From the NCBI GenBank assembly GCA_025766275.1, contig JAFKAC010000111.1:1-64000 (forward strand): DNA of 64,000 nt, written 5' to 3'. Origin of the DNA: Lactarius indigo (taxonomy: Eukaryota > Basidiomycota > Agaricomycetes > Russulales > Russulaceae). The notes beneath the pieces are model-generated. The model did no database searches and was not told the DNA's origin. It worked only from the letters and a program-made list of their open reading frames with translations. The stretch's first letter is position 1. Each line of letters opens with the position of its first letter. The position numbers were made by a program, and so were the translations under genes. This document shows, in pieces, positions 1 through 12,654 of the stretch.

Positions 1-455
1 GCGGTGGCTTATGTAATTGATACCCCCAACCGATGGTGAGAATCTTCTGTGATTCATACTCAGCCGGCGCCAGCCAACATCGGAGAATCCGATGTAATTG
101 ATAGTCCAACCGGCGCCGGCTGGAAGCGGGGTGTCCGCTTTTCGATTATTAGCATAAACAAGTCGATACATGACTCATTGTGATACATATTGGTGGCAGG
201 AAGTACAGGAAATGTGGATATATAAGCAATGACCAAAGGTTACTCCTGAATGGATGTTGGGGGATACCTTTACAGTATAACAAGTCCATAGGATGTATGG
301 GGAGTTCGGATGAATTTTCAGCGAACCCTGAGCTTGACCATGAGTGTTCCAGGAGTAGGAACCAGTGGGTCTTGTCATTATTTGATTGAGGGTCATACTC
401 ATATACAACAAAGAGATGTAGAAATACTGTTCAAATGAAAAGGGGTTTGAAGAGA
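1..455 (+). repeat. Left terminal inverted repeat of the KDZ element
   Basis: It pairs with 29196-29650 in reverse complement. Identity is high over the outer 150 bases (blocks around CCGGCGCC and AAGCGGGGTGTCCGCTT). It falls off inward, with recognisable blocks around 195-215, 255-280, 350-395 and 430-450. Two CGG-N5-CCG palindromes lie here, at 81-91 and 127-137. Short open frames in this stretch look accidental. The repeat may extend left of the window. Confidence 0.9.
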
Positions 456-776
456 CTAACATATAAGTGCATCCAGCAGGGATATCCTCGATGAAATACA
501 CAACCAGTTTGTAAACAATTAGTTGACCAATATCCATATGGGTTCAGGGCACATCATTGAAGCTATGGGTGGACACTCCGCCAGCATGACTATATACATG
601 TTTATATCTATCTATTCATGCTCCAGATGTCAGGATGGACTTTAGCTGCACCCCAACCAGTATCTATATTCCTGTGAAGTGATCAGAAGTCTGGGGAAGG
701 GGCTAATTGTTAGCCACTAACCTGACCTTCTCTGAGACCTTGATAGTTCGTTTGATTTCTTTCCCTTTCCCTTTTG
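456..776. other. Non-coding stretch between the left TIR and gene A
   Basis: I see no supported gene here. A degenerate CGG-N5-CCG site (TGG ACACT CCG) lies near 573. The downstream end of gene A, which is on the minus strand, faces this stretch. Confidence 0.4.
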
Positions 777-3360
777 CTACATGAGGCTGATGGCCAACTT
801 GCATTTCTTTCCGTTGAAGCTGAGGAGAGTGTGATGGTCCTGCCATTTCTGTGCATTGATGAATGAATTGGTGGTGCCAGATGTAATGTGGATAGGATGC
901 AAACCTGGAAATGAAGATCTATTCATGCTCAGATAATCGTGTCCAGCAGAGGTGGGACTGGGACCTCCATCATCATCTACATGCAATGTTGTCATTGATA
1001 AGTTGAGGGTAACCCAATAACAATCGGACTCACCAGGACAAGCGTCCTCCTGTATATAAGACATATTCAAGGGTGGAGACCTCATAGCCACTTCATCCTC
1101 AGATGGATCAGTCCTGTCAGATGAATCATCATTCCTGGATGAATCATCTGAAGAATCTTCAGCATCAGTAATGTCATCCTCCTGATCAGAGTCCCGACTA
1201 GCTGGAAGAATGAAGCACTCTTCATCAGATGCTGGTGATTGCTGCTTTCGAGCCCTTCGGACACTCCGCATAGGCCTTGGGGAATCTTCCAAATTACTAA
1301 AGAGTGGGGACATTGATACCCACATCAAGGGGTCAATGCCTTTATCTTGCCTGTCACTCCAGTGGTACAGTAGACGAAAGACCTCTCCAATCTGGATCTT
1401 AGATGGGTCCTTCCACTCAAACCCATCTGGAATACATTCATCATGAATCCGGGAAGATGGATCCTTGACCAATGATCCCCATGGAATGGTCAGTGTTGGC
1501 TTTCCAGTGACATAACCTTATTCCAACATATTAAATACTGATACACATTTATTAAAAGAATGGCTTATGGATATGTGCAGTGCAATAATCCCTGAGCAAT
1601 GACTGAACAATCTTGGCTTTATATCCATGACGCTGAGTAACTGTTGGAAGCTCTGGACATCCATCTGCATCAAATACAAGGGGGATTGGGGATTGGATTG
1701 TCCTTGAGTTGTCCTTTTTTGGATGCTCCTGGACAGTCTCTAGAATGTACATGAATGATATTCACTCACTGGGATAAGAAGCTTGTCAAACCTTTTGCAA
1801 AGCACTTTAATCCAAATTGAGTCCACTGCTCCCAGAGGGCAGCACTCTTCCAGTCTGGGCAGAATTTCCGAAAGTCCTTTCCATCCTGCAATACACTGTT
1901 CACATCATTGCTGAAATTGGTTTGCATCAATTGATGGTCAGTACAGATTAAGGATACATTTTTGGATGACTTACAAGCCAATCTTGAGGTTGTTGTCTTC
2001 ACCCTCATATGCTGTGAGAACAATGGAACGAATACCACATGTCTTGTAGAGTTGACTTTGAAAGTCTTGGATGATCCGCTCACGCATAGAAGATGCCATT
2101 CTTGATGAACAGCACACATAGATAGCTTACTCACAGAGGGACAAAGTGTTCTGTGGTGAGACAAGCTGGGTGGCTGGAAGCAGCAACAGGGAAGTCAAGC
2201 AAGGTAAAGCAAAGTGTCTGGCACACAACAGTGAGGAACTGATATTACATTGGAGAAGAGGGAACATACCTGGCACACAACAGTGAGGAACTGATGTGGA
2301 CCAGGAGCGTACAAGCAGTCTACTTATACTGTACAGAGGCGTGACACTAATACAAGGAAAGTAACTATAGGTCACAGAATACAAGGAGCGCATTGTTCTA
2401 CAACAGGACAAAGGAGTGTGCATATGGAGAACAAGGCGTATAGAACAAGAAGTGTCCAGACCAAGATGATATCATAATGACATCACAATAAAGATATATC
2501 TAAAGAAAGAACAAAGACGTAGTACAATGACAAGTCCAGAGGTGTCCACATGATGTCATAGTGCATGATGTCATAGGTGACGCAATGATAAGTAATAGAT
2601 TGTACAGATCAAAAAGGTATCTAATCTACAAGTCCTGTATATCTAATCTACAGCAGTCCATGCTGCAAGTCCGGTCCGTATGAGCTGCTAAGTGTGCAAG
2701 GGTCACTTATCAACAATTCTGTATAGAAGAGATGAGAGAAATGGATCCAAGGTGATACATATTTGCGTACCTGGATTGAATATGCTTTGGTGGAGTCTTC
2801 TCTGACCATTCCTTAGCAGCATCTACATACTCCCTTTGATCTTTAGGGGATACATCATTCCATAAAGCAGTGGTTGCATCTTGAAGGGCCCCCAGGAATG
2901 CGGGGTTCCCTGGCTCTGTCCCAGAGTCCTCCCTAGCACGCTCCAAGACTTCCTCACGGTGCAGGTGATAGAATGCATTCCTGGCAGACCATTTGCAAGT
3001 GAACTTGATATATTGACGCCTGGGGCGGATGTAGTGGTTATAAAACCATTTCTGAATTTTCTGAAATCTGAAATGAGCAATATATCCGTCACTGTATAAA
3101 TGAAGCCCACCTTTGTGGCCACCTTCTTATCAAATGGTGCACTAGAAGGGCAGAGCAGATATAACTGGGCCATGGCTTTCTCAATTATCCTGGTACGAAA
3201 GGCTTGTATCAGCAGCTTGGAACTCTTCAAGATATTCCTGCAATACATCTGCATCTTCAGGAGTAATGATAAATCCTGTGTCACCAGACTGTGCTCTTTG
3301 ACTCTGTGATATCTCAGACTCTCCGCCAGAGCCAGAGTAAGTGATGTCCTCGTTCTGCAT
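777..3360 (-). pseudogene. KDZ accessory gene A (basic helical plus acidic protein), broken
   Basis: This is a multi-exon minus-strand gene that I can describe but not name. The first exon (about 3360-3111) is acidic. A 50-nt intron (3110-3061) joins it to an exon opening KIQKWFYNHYIRPRRQYIKF, a basic aromatic segment like a helical DNA-binding or HMG-associated module. An intron follows (donor at 2770), then an exon with MASSMRERIIQDFQ (about 2100-1975), a 64-nt intron (1974-1911), and exons at about 1910-1770, 1740-1555 and 1480-777. The last exon contains PWGSLVKDPSSRIHDECIPDG followed by an acidic Ser-rich tail. Damage: a 1-nt frameshift at about 3196-3201 (extra T in CTTTCG on the coding strand), unresolved joins near 1770-1741 and 1555-1480, and a solo LTR (2103-2715) inserted three bases into the MASSMRERI exon. 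Its place between the TIR and the transposase suggests an accessory role in transposition, which is inference. Confidence 0.6.
2103..2715 (-). mobile_element. Solo LTR, family X copy 1
   Basis: On the minus strand it starts TGTTGATAAGTGACCC and ends CTGTTCATCA (613 bp). It is flanked by perfect 5-bp duplications ATTCT (2098-2102 and 2716-2720). A second copy of the family lies at 30084-30742. Removing it and one duplication joins the end of a gene A intron (TATACAG) to its exon. No internal region remains, so it is the product of LTR-LTR recombination. Confidence 0.95.
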
Positions 3361-3375
3361 GGGGATATTAATCAA

Positions 3376-4406
3376 AGGTGATCAGAGGATATGGATACGG
3401 TGTGTGTGGATAGATATATTGAGCATGAAGTAGTTTAAATACATGACAGTAGTTTGGTTGTGTTGGATCAGAAAACAAAATATGGACACTGGCAATCGGG
3501 ATATAGTGAGGGTAAAACAGGGACACATAGGTTAATATATGTGGTAAGATAATATAACAGGTTTCAATGGGTTTGAATATGGATCTGGGTGAGAGGTGCC
3601 ACATGACATGGATGGGAAATATGGACATGAATTATGGTTTCACATATGTTTCACACATGGGCTAGATATGCTTGTACCTCAAGAGCGGACCTCCCGCTTT
3701 TGATGAATCGTGACAGCTATCTACATGGAGAATAGGATGTATATCAATGAGAAATGGTACTGAGCCTATACATTAAGGAGGGGGTGTGAATATGATGCAT
3801 GGCTTCACATATATTTCATATTTGGCTAGACATGCTTGTGCAAGGAGATCGTGCCTCCTGCTCACATAGTACATCATATGACGATGTCTCACCTGTTGCA
3901 TTGGGGACCCTGACACATTGTATGTATCAGATTTGGTCCTGCACAGCATGTCATCGATATTTCAGGTGTGTTGGGCCACCTGACATATCACGTGGCATTC
4001 TCCCATACATCCATACATCAAAGTGGGGATCTGAAACATCCCATCTGTGGCACGTGTTTGATATGGACATCGTAGATAGTTCTTAGTGATTCATGCGGCA
4101 AGTAGGGTTTTGACATGGTCTGAACTAATATGTCATCAAGCATATCTGATACGCCGGACCTCCCGACATGTACATATCACATCATCTTAAGAGACAAAGG
4201 TAAATATCAAAGGTAAATATGAACAAAGGGACGTGGGAAGTCCGCATTTCAGACACGTTGCATAACTGATGTATTTAATGGTTGCGGACACTCCGACATG
4301 GTACCAAATTGGTACCAAAATGGTACCAAAACATGATCTCAATGCGTGATATTGTTACCGACACATGCAAGATGATCACAATACATGTGCTACATAGTTA
4401 CAGTCC
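3376..4406. other. About 1 kb AT-rich spacer between genes A and B
   Basis: No coding region is supported. The stretch carries three perfect CGG-N5-CCG palindromes (3686-3696, 4155-4165, 4285-4295), one degenerate copy near 4220, and a small direct repeat of TTGGTACCAAAA units around 4300-4330. Confidence 0.5.
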
Positions 4407-5358
4407 TTACTCCAAGTATTTCGCCATATTCTCCAGATCAATCAAAGTCTTCAGGATTGAGTCATTGATTGCTTGAACTCGACCCTGCAGCTCTGTGAGC
4501 TCATCCCACACATCAGCAAGTGTCAGCTTGCATCTCTCAATCCTGGACTCGACATTTCTGAGGTCCTCAGGGAGGGGAGACACAGGGATGGTGATGCCCA
4601 TTCGATGCTTGATTGTACGGGTGGATGGGGGTATCTCCCCAGTTCGTGCACAAGGGGTGGACCTCCCGGCAGCCTTAACCATTTGTACAGATTAATAGAA
4701 TAGTTGTATGTAATTGTGTATACGTACCTTGCGTTTTCGGGGCGTCCCTGCGATGGGGTGATTGCACACTGAACAGAACTCCCTGGATCATCGACGTCCA
4801 TCGTATCAGCTATCTGTGACTTTTATATGATGCATCAGATAAGCTATAGACGATGGGTAATTATCACATACGCTCAGAGCAAGTCCTGCTGACGTTGGGG
4901 AACCTGTCGGGGCACCCGCAGTTGGAGTGTCACTTGGTTGATCATCAATAGAGATGATCTCAGGTGCTGGTGATACAGGCTTAGCTGACCACAGTGGGTT
5001 CACAGGATAACACGTTGTGAGAGTGGGATGCGATCCATAAAGTCTTTGGGTGGAGAGGGTGTGCGCCTCTTCTTGCGCTTGCCATCATCCTATACAACAC
5101 ACTGTTAGAGTGCTGTCGAATATGTAAATACAGTTACGCACCCACAGGGTATCCGAAAGACGTGGCCCAGATGGAATAGGTACGACAGGCGACAGGTACC
5201 TTGGATAGGAATTCAAAGCCAGTGGACACCCTGGATGCTTCAGAACGCTGTTTCGATGGAGGGCCCATAGACTGAGGCTTTGGTGACGCTTGTTGAGACT
5301 GCGGGGTTCCTGCAGCTGCATGAGATCGCGAACGCGAACCACGAGAGGTATCAGACAT
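4407..5358 (-). CDS. KDZ accessory gene B, basic/coiled-coil protein of unknown family
   Basis: The likely start is the ATG at 5358 (MSDTSRGSRSRSHAAAG). It opens a Ser/Pro-rich exon ending at a donor near 5200 (AAG|GTACCT). The next exon, near 5085, carries a strong nuclear-localisation-type cluster (KRKKRRTPSPP). A further exon at 5000-4873 reads NPLWSAKPVSPAPEI, and a short exon follows near 4820-4733. The last exon ends at 4407 and is a predicted amphipathic helix (LPEDLRNVESRIERCKL onward, about 55 residues). Exon joins around 5010 and 4730 are uncertain. I do not recognise the family. It lies between genes A and C within the KDZ element and probably encodes a small nuclear, self-associating protein. 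That is inferred from composition only. Confidence 0.5.
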
Positions 5359-5621
5359 ACTGGAAAGGGGTCTCTGTGGGATATTGGAGCTCAGCCACCT
5401 GCGTAGATATATATCATATCTAGTCACCACAGTCATCGCTTGATTATCGGATCAATCGGATATATATTTTCCAAATTTCCTAAATTCGGATTTCGGGGTT
5501 CCCAGATACTAGAGGAGATCGATAATCAATAGTGGGACCCCCAAACGTTTCAAGGTGCTTCCGTCTGAGGTGCTTCCATCTGTGACTTCGCTATCATTCA
5601 CATTAGACACCCCCACGCTCA

Positions 5622-6978
5622 ATGGGTAGGAAAGGCCCATCCGAATTGACAAAGCATGAAGTTCAGTTGCTCACCATAGCAGCTAAGTTCATGGCTGCCA
5701 TGAAACGTGTGGAGGAGACTGGTCCTGTCACCAATGGAGCTGGACATAATGGATACAAAGATCAACCAAGAAGTGGTGAGTCGATTTAATATCCTCAATG
5801 CATATGCGATGTATCTAATGGTATGCTATTCAGAGAACCATTAATTCGATATTTGCGGGCTATGGGATACATTCCAAGACCCCCTGTGTCCATCCGATCA
5901 TCCAGGTCATTGGGACCGAGTGGCAGTCAGCTGCAATAGAGGACCGCTACCCTGATTGGTTCATACTAACGACTGAATACATTACTACGCTTTGTGAATA
6001 TGTATCGTCGGAGAACCCGGACTGGCACCTCAAACTCTCATCCCTTGATCTGAACTCATATCTGGATGGCCTCCATCCGAGCAAGATGTGGTGGCTCGAA
6101 GAGAACACCATACCACAGATGCCCTCAGAATGTGTGTCAGATATATTGTATCGATTCATACCTATTCACATCCTCATGCACAGCTACAGTTGACAATCTC
6201 CCATCCCAGTCGTTGTCTTCATGATTGACACTTGCCCCTCCTTCCGCCTCCACGGACCCCCCAGAACCCCCAGACCCCCTGGCCACCCCCCCACCCGTAC
6301 ACAATACACGAGGCACAGTAAAGGCACGTGCCATACAGACACGTTCGTCGGACCGCCCTGGCCGATGCTCCATCCAAACGCCACACTGCTCCATATGCGC
6401 TGCGAGGAACGAAACGGGATTCACCGGGCAATCCGGGAGAAGCATCCGAAACTGGTCCCACATCAGAACCCCCCCGTTCCATGTGTCGAAGTGGAGCAGG
6501 CATCTCCCCCTCGACCCACACAACGTCAGTGTACGGATGCTGGTGATATTGTTGCCTATGGGAATGTAAGTATTCTTATTCCATCCTCCTGCATCCAAAT
6601 AACAATCTGATGTATATGTGCACTACTTGTAGGACCTGCTGTGGCCCCTGCATCCATTTTGGGGATGCTGAATGCAAAGCCCAGGCCAATAAGCAGTCAA
6701 TCGCATGTGTGAAGTGTGCACAGAGGCACAAGCCATGTGAACCCCCTGCAACGTGGGCCATCCCGCTGCATCGTGCAATGGAGGCCAGATCAACACCATC
6801 GATGGGAGCGGGGTCCCCAGGTACGTCCCACCTGTTTTCTGCAAGCATAAACGAAACCCACATGCATCACACACCTAGTAGGAAGCTTCAGGGGACTCCC
6901 AGTGTTGATGCACTGGAGCGCAAAGTGGAGTCATTGACATCGAAACTTGGTGATGTCACTCAGACAGTAGACCGTGTG
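5622..6978 (+). pseudogene. KDZ accessory gene C, 5' part: Zn2Cys6-like protein cut by an LTR element
   Basis: Exon 1 starts at ATG 5622 (MGRKGPSELTKHEVQLL) and ends near 5775. Exon 2 spans 5834-6131 and contains VIGTEWQSAAIEDRYPDWF. A 58-nt intron leads to exon 3 (6190-6574, Pro-rich), then an intron of 58 nt and exon 4 from 6633. Exon 4 opens with the cluster TCCGPCIHFGDAEC, then IACVKCAQRHKPC. The spacing C-x2-C-x7-C-x10-C-x2-C-x6-C is close to the fungal Zn2Cys6 binuclear zinc cluster. A coiled-coil stretch (LERKVESLTSKLGDVTQTV) follows and is cut at 6978 by an LTR element. Exon 3 contains an in-frame TGA at 6222-6224, where CGA would give an open frame. The exon 1-2 join is out of phase by one base. 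A role binding the element's own DNA is inference. Confidence 0.65.
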
Positions 6979-7389
6979 TGTCACGGTCACGTGACATCGT
7001 GACTATCGGTCACGCGTTACGTCATGCCAGCAAAGCATCAAACAAAGTATGGCCTCAGAGTTCCGGAATAGCACAACTGACAGTGCTAATAAGCACGCCT
7101 TATGGTGCTCATCAAGAAAATAGTCACGAAAACCAATAGTCTGTAAGAGTATAAGTAGTAGCTGTCTGAGTAGTACTTTTGGTTGTCTACTCTTAGTTCT
7201 TGAATCTGACCTAGCTTGCCTTGTCTCAGAACCCCGCGTGCTCTCCCCTCTCTCTAGCGATACTCTTTGAGTTGAGCCTAGAACTCCCCGAATCTTGACT
7301 TGTTTGCAGAACAAGTCCCGACTCTACCGACTGCGTTGAGCATAGCTCCGCGTGACTTAGCGAACGTACGGTCCCTCGGAACCGTAACA
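6979..7389 (+). repeat. 5' LTR of retroelement 1
   Basis: 411 bp, TG...CA, 98.5% identical to 13691-14101 by eye (six transitions). Confidence 0.95.
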
Positions 7390-7526
7390 TAAGAGTAGAC
7401 CATTTACTCTGCCACGGACAAGGCGCAAGTCGTTCGTACGAACTACTGGTTGAGACGCTTGATCTCTCCTGTAGCCCTGAGACCCTGAACTGCTGTAGGA
7501 AAGGACGATAGATCCTCCTGACACAC

Positions 7527-10500
7527 GTGAACCCCGATTGCCGCAGAACGAGGCGTAAAGTGTTCCCAGAAATTGCGAATTACAGAATGAGGCGATCAAC
7601 CTCCTCTGTAACCAGAACTGTGCGTGTAACAGTCCCTGAGCGGACGCGCAGCACACCAACACTCGGTACGATTGATACTGCGAGTCACCAACAACACCTT
7701 AGAACCGAAACTGTTGCTGCCGGACGAGGTGAAACGCGACCCAACAAAACCACGATTTGTACGCATGACGCTCTCTGCGTGGACGAGCGGTACTCAGGAC
7801 CAGACCACACAATGGATAACTTGAGACAACTCGTGTATATTGAACCAGTGAACGGACACGACGTAGAGTGTACAACTGATAAACCGGAACCGCCATCCTT
7901 CATTAACGAGGAAGGCAACTCGACACTCCTGAATCACGCGAAATACGACGCAAACGAACGATCTATGGAACAGATCAGCAGGACACAGACGGCTCATGAG
8001 ACGAGCACGAAACGACTCAACGACACAAAAGTCGAAGCAAATGAACCCCACACCAGACGACTTGAGCACATGGATACAGAGTTGCGCGGCAACTGCGAAA
8101 GAACGCGGACAACAGAGCGCAGGACCCTATGTCACGAGAAAGGCCGACGAAACCCTGAAATCGATTACAGATCCCCACAGAAAGAATCAGCGATACTCAA
8201 GCAACCCACAATGCTAGTGAACGAACCCATAGGAACGCCGCCCAGAAATCACGACGGCTGGATAGGCGGATGTCAACAGAAAGAAAGATATGACAACGAC
8301 ACGAAGAAGCAATGCACAGACGCACGGAAATCAAGGAACGCCTCATCGATGACAAAGGATCATCTTCCGCGCACGAACCCAGAACGGACCCCGACAGGTG
8401 ATAGACAGCCAAATGAACAAGATTGGCAGAGACATGACCCCTGGAAAGAACTACACGAACTCTGAGAGGAGTCGAGCAACAACGACATGAACTTGGTCGA
8501 TTCGATACCAGCACGACAGGACCAGAATAGACTCGTGTACTGACATACACAACGCGACACGATTAGTCAACAAAAGAAATGAGAAATCAACGACGACATG
8601 GGATCACACCCGATCCGCGAACTTCGAATCACAATCGATCACTTCTCAGCCAGAAACACGACGGGACCCTCGATCAGAGATCCTGATAACAGATAGCGAA
8701 ACAGGAACCAGGAACCTCTACGATGATGAACTAACGGAGGCAACCAACCCAGAAACATCGACAAACGAAGTGATGTTACATGCCTGGCGAACGGACTGTC
8801 AGCAACGCAGAAGATACAATTAGGAAGGATCTACCGAACTTGCATGACAGATACGTGAAAAAAAGACCAAGTCGAAGCCCATGTAGATTCACTACACGAG
8901 GAGACGCATCAAACGACATACCCGAAACGGACAAATCAAAACCCGTGTCATGTGGAGGCGCACCGAACAACGAATACACCGATCAGATAAGACGAAGCCC
9001 TGTACCAGCAAGAGGTACGAGGAGACGCACTAAATGATCAAAGGTTAAACCAAAACTTGTGCAGTATGAATGCGCGAAGAGACGCACCAGATGACCGAAT
9101 CACTACGCCCATCAAGGCGATAAGAATGAACCGGAACAAACCATGTTTCGAGGGATTCGAAAGCAAACTCCCACCTGAAAACAGTGTCGCGATCCCCACA
9201 AAGAAAAATCGTGACACGAGAAGCGTCGAGATATGAGCGAACGACAACAGAACAGGTCGCAACCGAAAATTCGAAGAATCGATGTTGCTACTAGGCGAAG
9301 TATAATCGCACGTATGCTGGGAATCGACGAACCCACTTTGAAACAAGTCATGACCTGAGCTCCGAAAGGTAGACATCACTAAACGGCGAAAGATGATACT
9401 GTGACTCACCGAAAGACCAAAAAACGAATGAGAGGACAAAGACGTCAAAACCGATAAAAGTACATCGACTAAAGTGATTGCGACACACATAACCGAGGAA
9501 GAACATCGAGACGACGCGATTGTGACGTTCGACTTGAGAACTGCAGACAGATTCACCAACCATGGAAGGGAAAGGAAATTGACACCCGAACTAAAACCCT
9601 GCAAACCCCGCCACACCATCAGTACAAATGAAGTATTGAACCAACGAGACGACATGGCCTTCGCACATCGAGAAAAGGCCCAATGTAGGTCACTCGCCTA
9701 TACCACACCTCCATGCGCCATAAATACAAGGGAAACTTGACCGACAACCAGTCGGAACAACAAAGAAATACCTGAAGTGAAGCGGAACAGCACATTGCAA
9801 CAAGGCACCAGGGTCGACACCATCGCGCAGCAATGTCAGGAGAAGAAAAGAAGAAAGTCGTTAAGAGAGCGTTACGCAGACCAGACGATAACACCGTTGG
9901 GAGGAACCGAACAAAAATTCCCACCACAACGAAACGACGATCATGTGACCACATCAGTACCCGATAAACCAACAATCACATCAAACAAAATGTACTCGCT
10001 AAACGAGTTCGAATGCTGGGACGGTTCTAACACAGAATGCCTCGTGAAGAAGTATATTCGTAAACCTCAGTTACCCCTCTTCTGCTCAGGAGTGAAAGAC
10101 GAAAAACGACACCTGAGTTACAAACCGCTAAAACAATCGATGATATGGAATGCGTGTGCAATCATACTAACTCCAGATGTTCTAGATCAACTGACTGACA
10201 AGACGTGCCTTACCGTGTCCGACATACGTCAAGTGTATGCCGCCATCTGGGGTCAAGATAGGAAACAACGACAGATTACAACTAAAGGACTAGTCGGACC
10301 AACGACCGTGCCCTTTTGGTTGACCGATTCTCTGACGAACCTCCGAATGAATGTCGAACTACGTCTCCCATTCCGTACCTCAGATTTATCCGACAAGACT
10401 GTTTGCTTCTTTGGGCAACATGGCGATCTCGATCATTCCCAGCTATGCGTGCCACACACTGCTCTGTGTCTTGATACGGACAAATTGGACTACTGCAGTC

Positions 10501-12260
10501 GACAAAGTCGAGCACGAGCACTCTCTATCATCAAACAGATTTGCTGTACCCTTGGGACTCTCGGACGTCAACAACTACTTACCCCACGATGCGCCGAACC
10601 TGCCCAACCTCTTATGCAAAAGACTAACCCATTTTCATACGCAACGAAGTACGCTACGACGCTCGGCATCCTTCTCAACATTACCTGCTTGTACCACATA
10701 CGCTGACCAGCAGGCGCCTTGTGGTGCAATACCAATGCCACCCTTACACAGTTCGACGGTCGGAAGGAAGCACCGACCATTGACCACTTTCCACCACTAC
10801 CCTCCCCCATTGAGTGTCACCACTGTGCGTACAATTGTGAACTCTTACGCGCTGACAAATGCTCTCGCACACTGGCGACATCTGATCGTCGACACACAGT
10901 ACCTGGTCATCATCCTTGCCAATCTCCATCGCCACCGGATCCCCCGCCTCATCCTGACGGACTACGACCTTCAACTTCGTCATGTTGGTGACACACACCT
11001 TCATACCGCTCACCTTTCTCGCCACCCTGTCCTTACTTCGCCCAATACCGACATGTCTGCTGTTGGCATTCTACCCTTGTCACGCCTCCTCACAGCCGCT
11101 CGGACCACCACGTCTGACGTTTGTTCCCTCCACCACCTGGCACATGTCGCTGCCGAACTTCGGTCCTGCACCGACCATCTTGTGATCGCGGACGATCCCC
11201 TTCTGAGGAGGGGGGTAATTCAGTCGCTTCACGACTCAATCACCATAAAACACCCAGACAAGAACAAAAAACCCCCCACACACCTTTGTCGTCCGTCAAA
11301 CCACGACGAGATGTACCCCATTCCAGTACAGTTGCTTGGGACTGCGATCCAGTCGCCCCGCAAAAATTCGCCCACCCTCCAACGACTTCCTGTAAAAACA
11401 GGAACCACCAAGCGTAATGCAAGGCACCCGACATACCAAGGGAACGAAACATTTCCCAACAAAAGCGCACTCTCCTCCCAGGCGGTTACACGCGATCTAA
11501 GAATCAAACTACTACCCCAAAAATCTAACCCTGTCCTCGCAATGACAGATCCAAGACATATAAAAGCCGACGCCTCTGTTCGCAAACGACAAACAAACGG
11601 AGACCCACGATTCACGGCGACTCCGACACCCTCTCCTCGTTACGGATCGAGAGCCCAACAGAACAAAAGATGGACTTCCCACCCGTGCACTGATAGGCGA
11701 AAACAGCAAACCCATTGATATCTCGGACTGGTACTCACAAATCAGTCTTCAACAAAAGAAGCAAATACCACGATCGACAATCGCAAAAGACGCGCTATGT
11801 GCAGTGGTCACCCGATATGACTAAAAAGGCTCTATCCGGGTCACTGATAAGTCTCTCCCTCTCCACACTCCAACCTACACAACATACTCCACCCCCTACT
11901 ATCGGTACACAATGGCACGAACTCGAACAAACCCAAAGCAATGCGCGATACGCAAGGAAACAAACACGACTCAGGAGACTCTGCTACCGACCTTGTCAAC
12001 CGAAAGATAGCAGGTATCGACCATTAGAAGCAGTGGAAAGACCACAAGGTGTTCCATACACGATTACTCACCCCTTATCAAAGAAACGATGCCATCAGAA
12101 ATCGAGAAACTGCAACCCCCACCCCAATCGATCCTGAAAGAAATCGAAGGAAGGAGAAGACAGATTCTCGACCATCAAACACGAGTCAAGGAGAAGGCAC
12201 CGCTATATCAGATACGGCGAAGAGACCTGCTCCACCGCGCACGATAACACAAAACCCCTA
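7527..12260 (+). pseudogene. Decayed gag/pol remnants of retroelement 1
   Basis: Long but shifting plus-strand open frames (7527-8465, 9777-10706, 10351-11718, 11715-12137) cover the interior. Most of this is unrecognisable. Near 10310-10440 the frames contain PFWLTDSLTN and, in the neighbouring frame, LGNMAISI. These resemble the PFGLTNAP and YLDDI blocks of a reverse transcriptase. Near 10870-11010, ALAHWRHLIV and DYDLQLRHV followed by LSRHP resemble the RNase H end and tether. Near 11210, IQSLHDSITIKHP resembles the start of an integrase zinc finger. I read this as a Gypsy-like pol wrecked by substitutions and indels. The first 2 kb would correspond to gag, without a motif I can support. 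Confidence 0.4.
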
Positions 12261-12654
12261 GATAACTGCCCATACACTGGCTCGACTCGCACAACATAAG
12301 AGGTGAGTACAGTCAAACATCGACCCCACCACCACGAATTCCTCGACAATGGACCAACATCCCCCACTAACCACAGCTATCACAGCTGACCAGCTCCCTG
12401 TCCAATGGACGTTCGAGTCAGACGACAAACACACAGCCCCCACCCCTCTCCATGTTGAGGAGAGTCGACACACTCACCCAGCATCAGCGCCATCGCCATC
12501 TCCTACCGCTGCAGGCCCTGACGAACTGGGGCGACCCATCATCGCTCCGGACCACGGCAGCACGACCAAAAGCCGTATCCAGGAAAACACAGACATCAAC
12601 CAGGACGAAGGATCACCCCACGCTAATCCAGAGGTGAATATCCGCCACCAACAC

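Noticed and set aside
1..539. Open frames of 69 and 120 codons in the left end
   Set aside because: They lie within the terminal inverted repeat and have no counterpart in the right copy.
6137..6598. Minus-strand open frames over 6137-6598
   Set aside because: They mirror the Pro-rich exon 3 of gene C on the plus strand; intron borders and phases support the plus strand.
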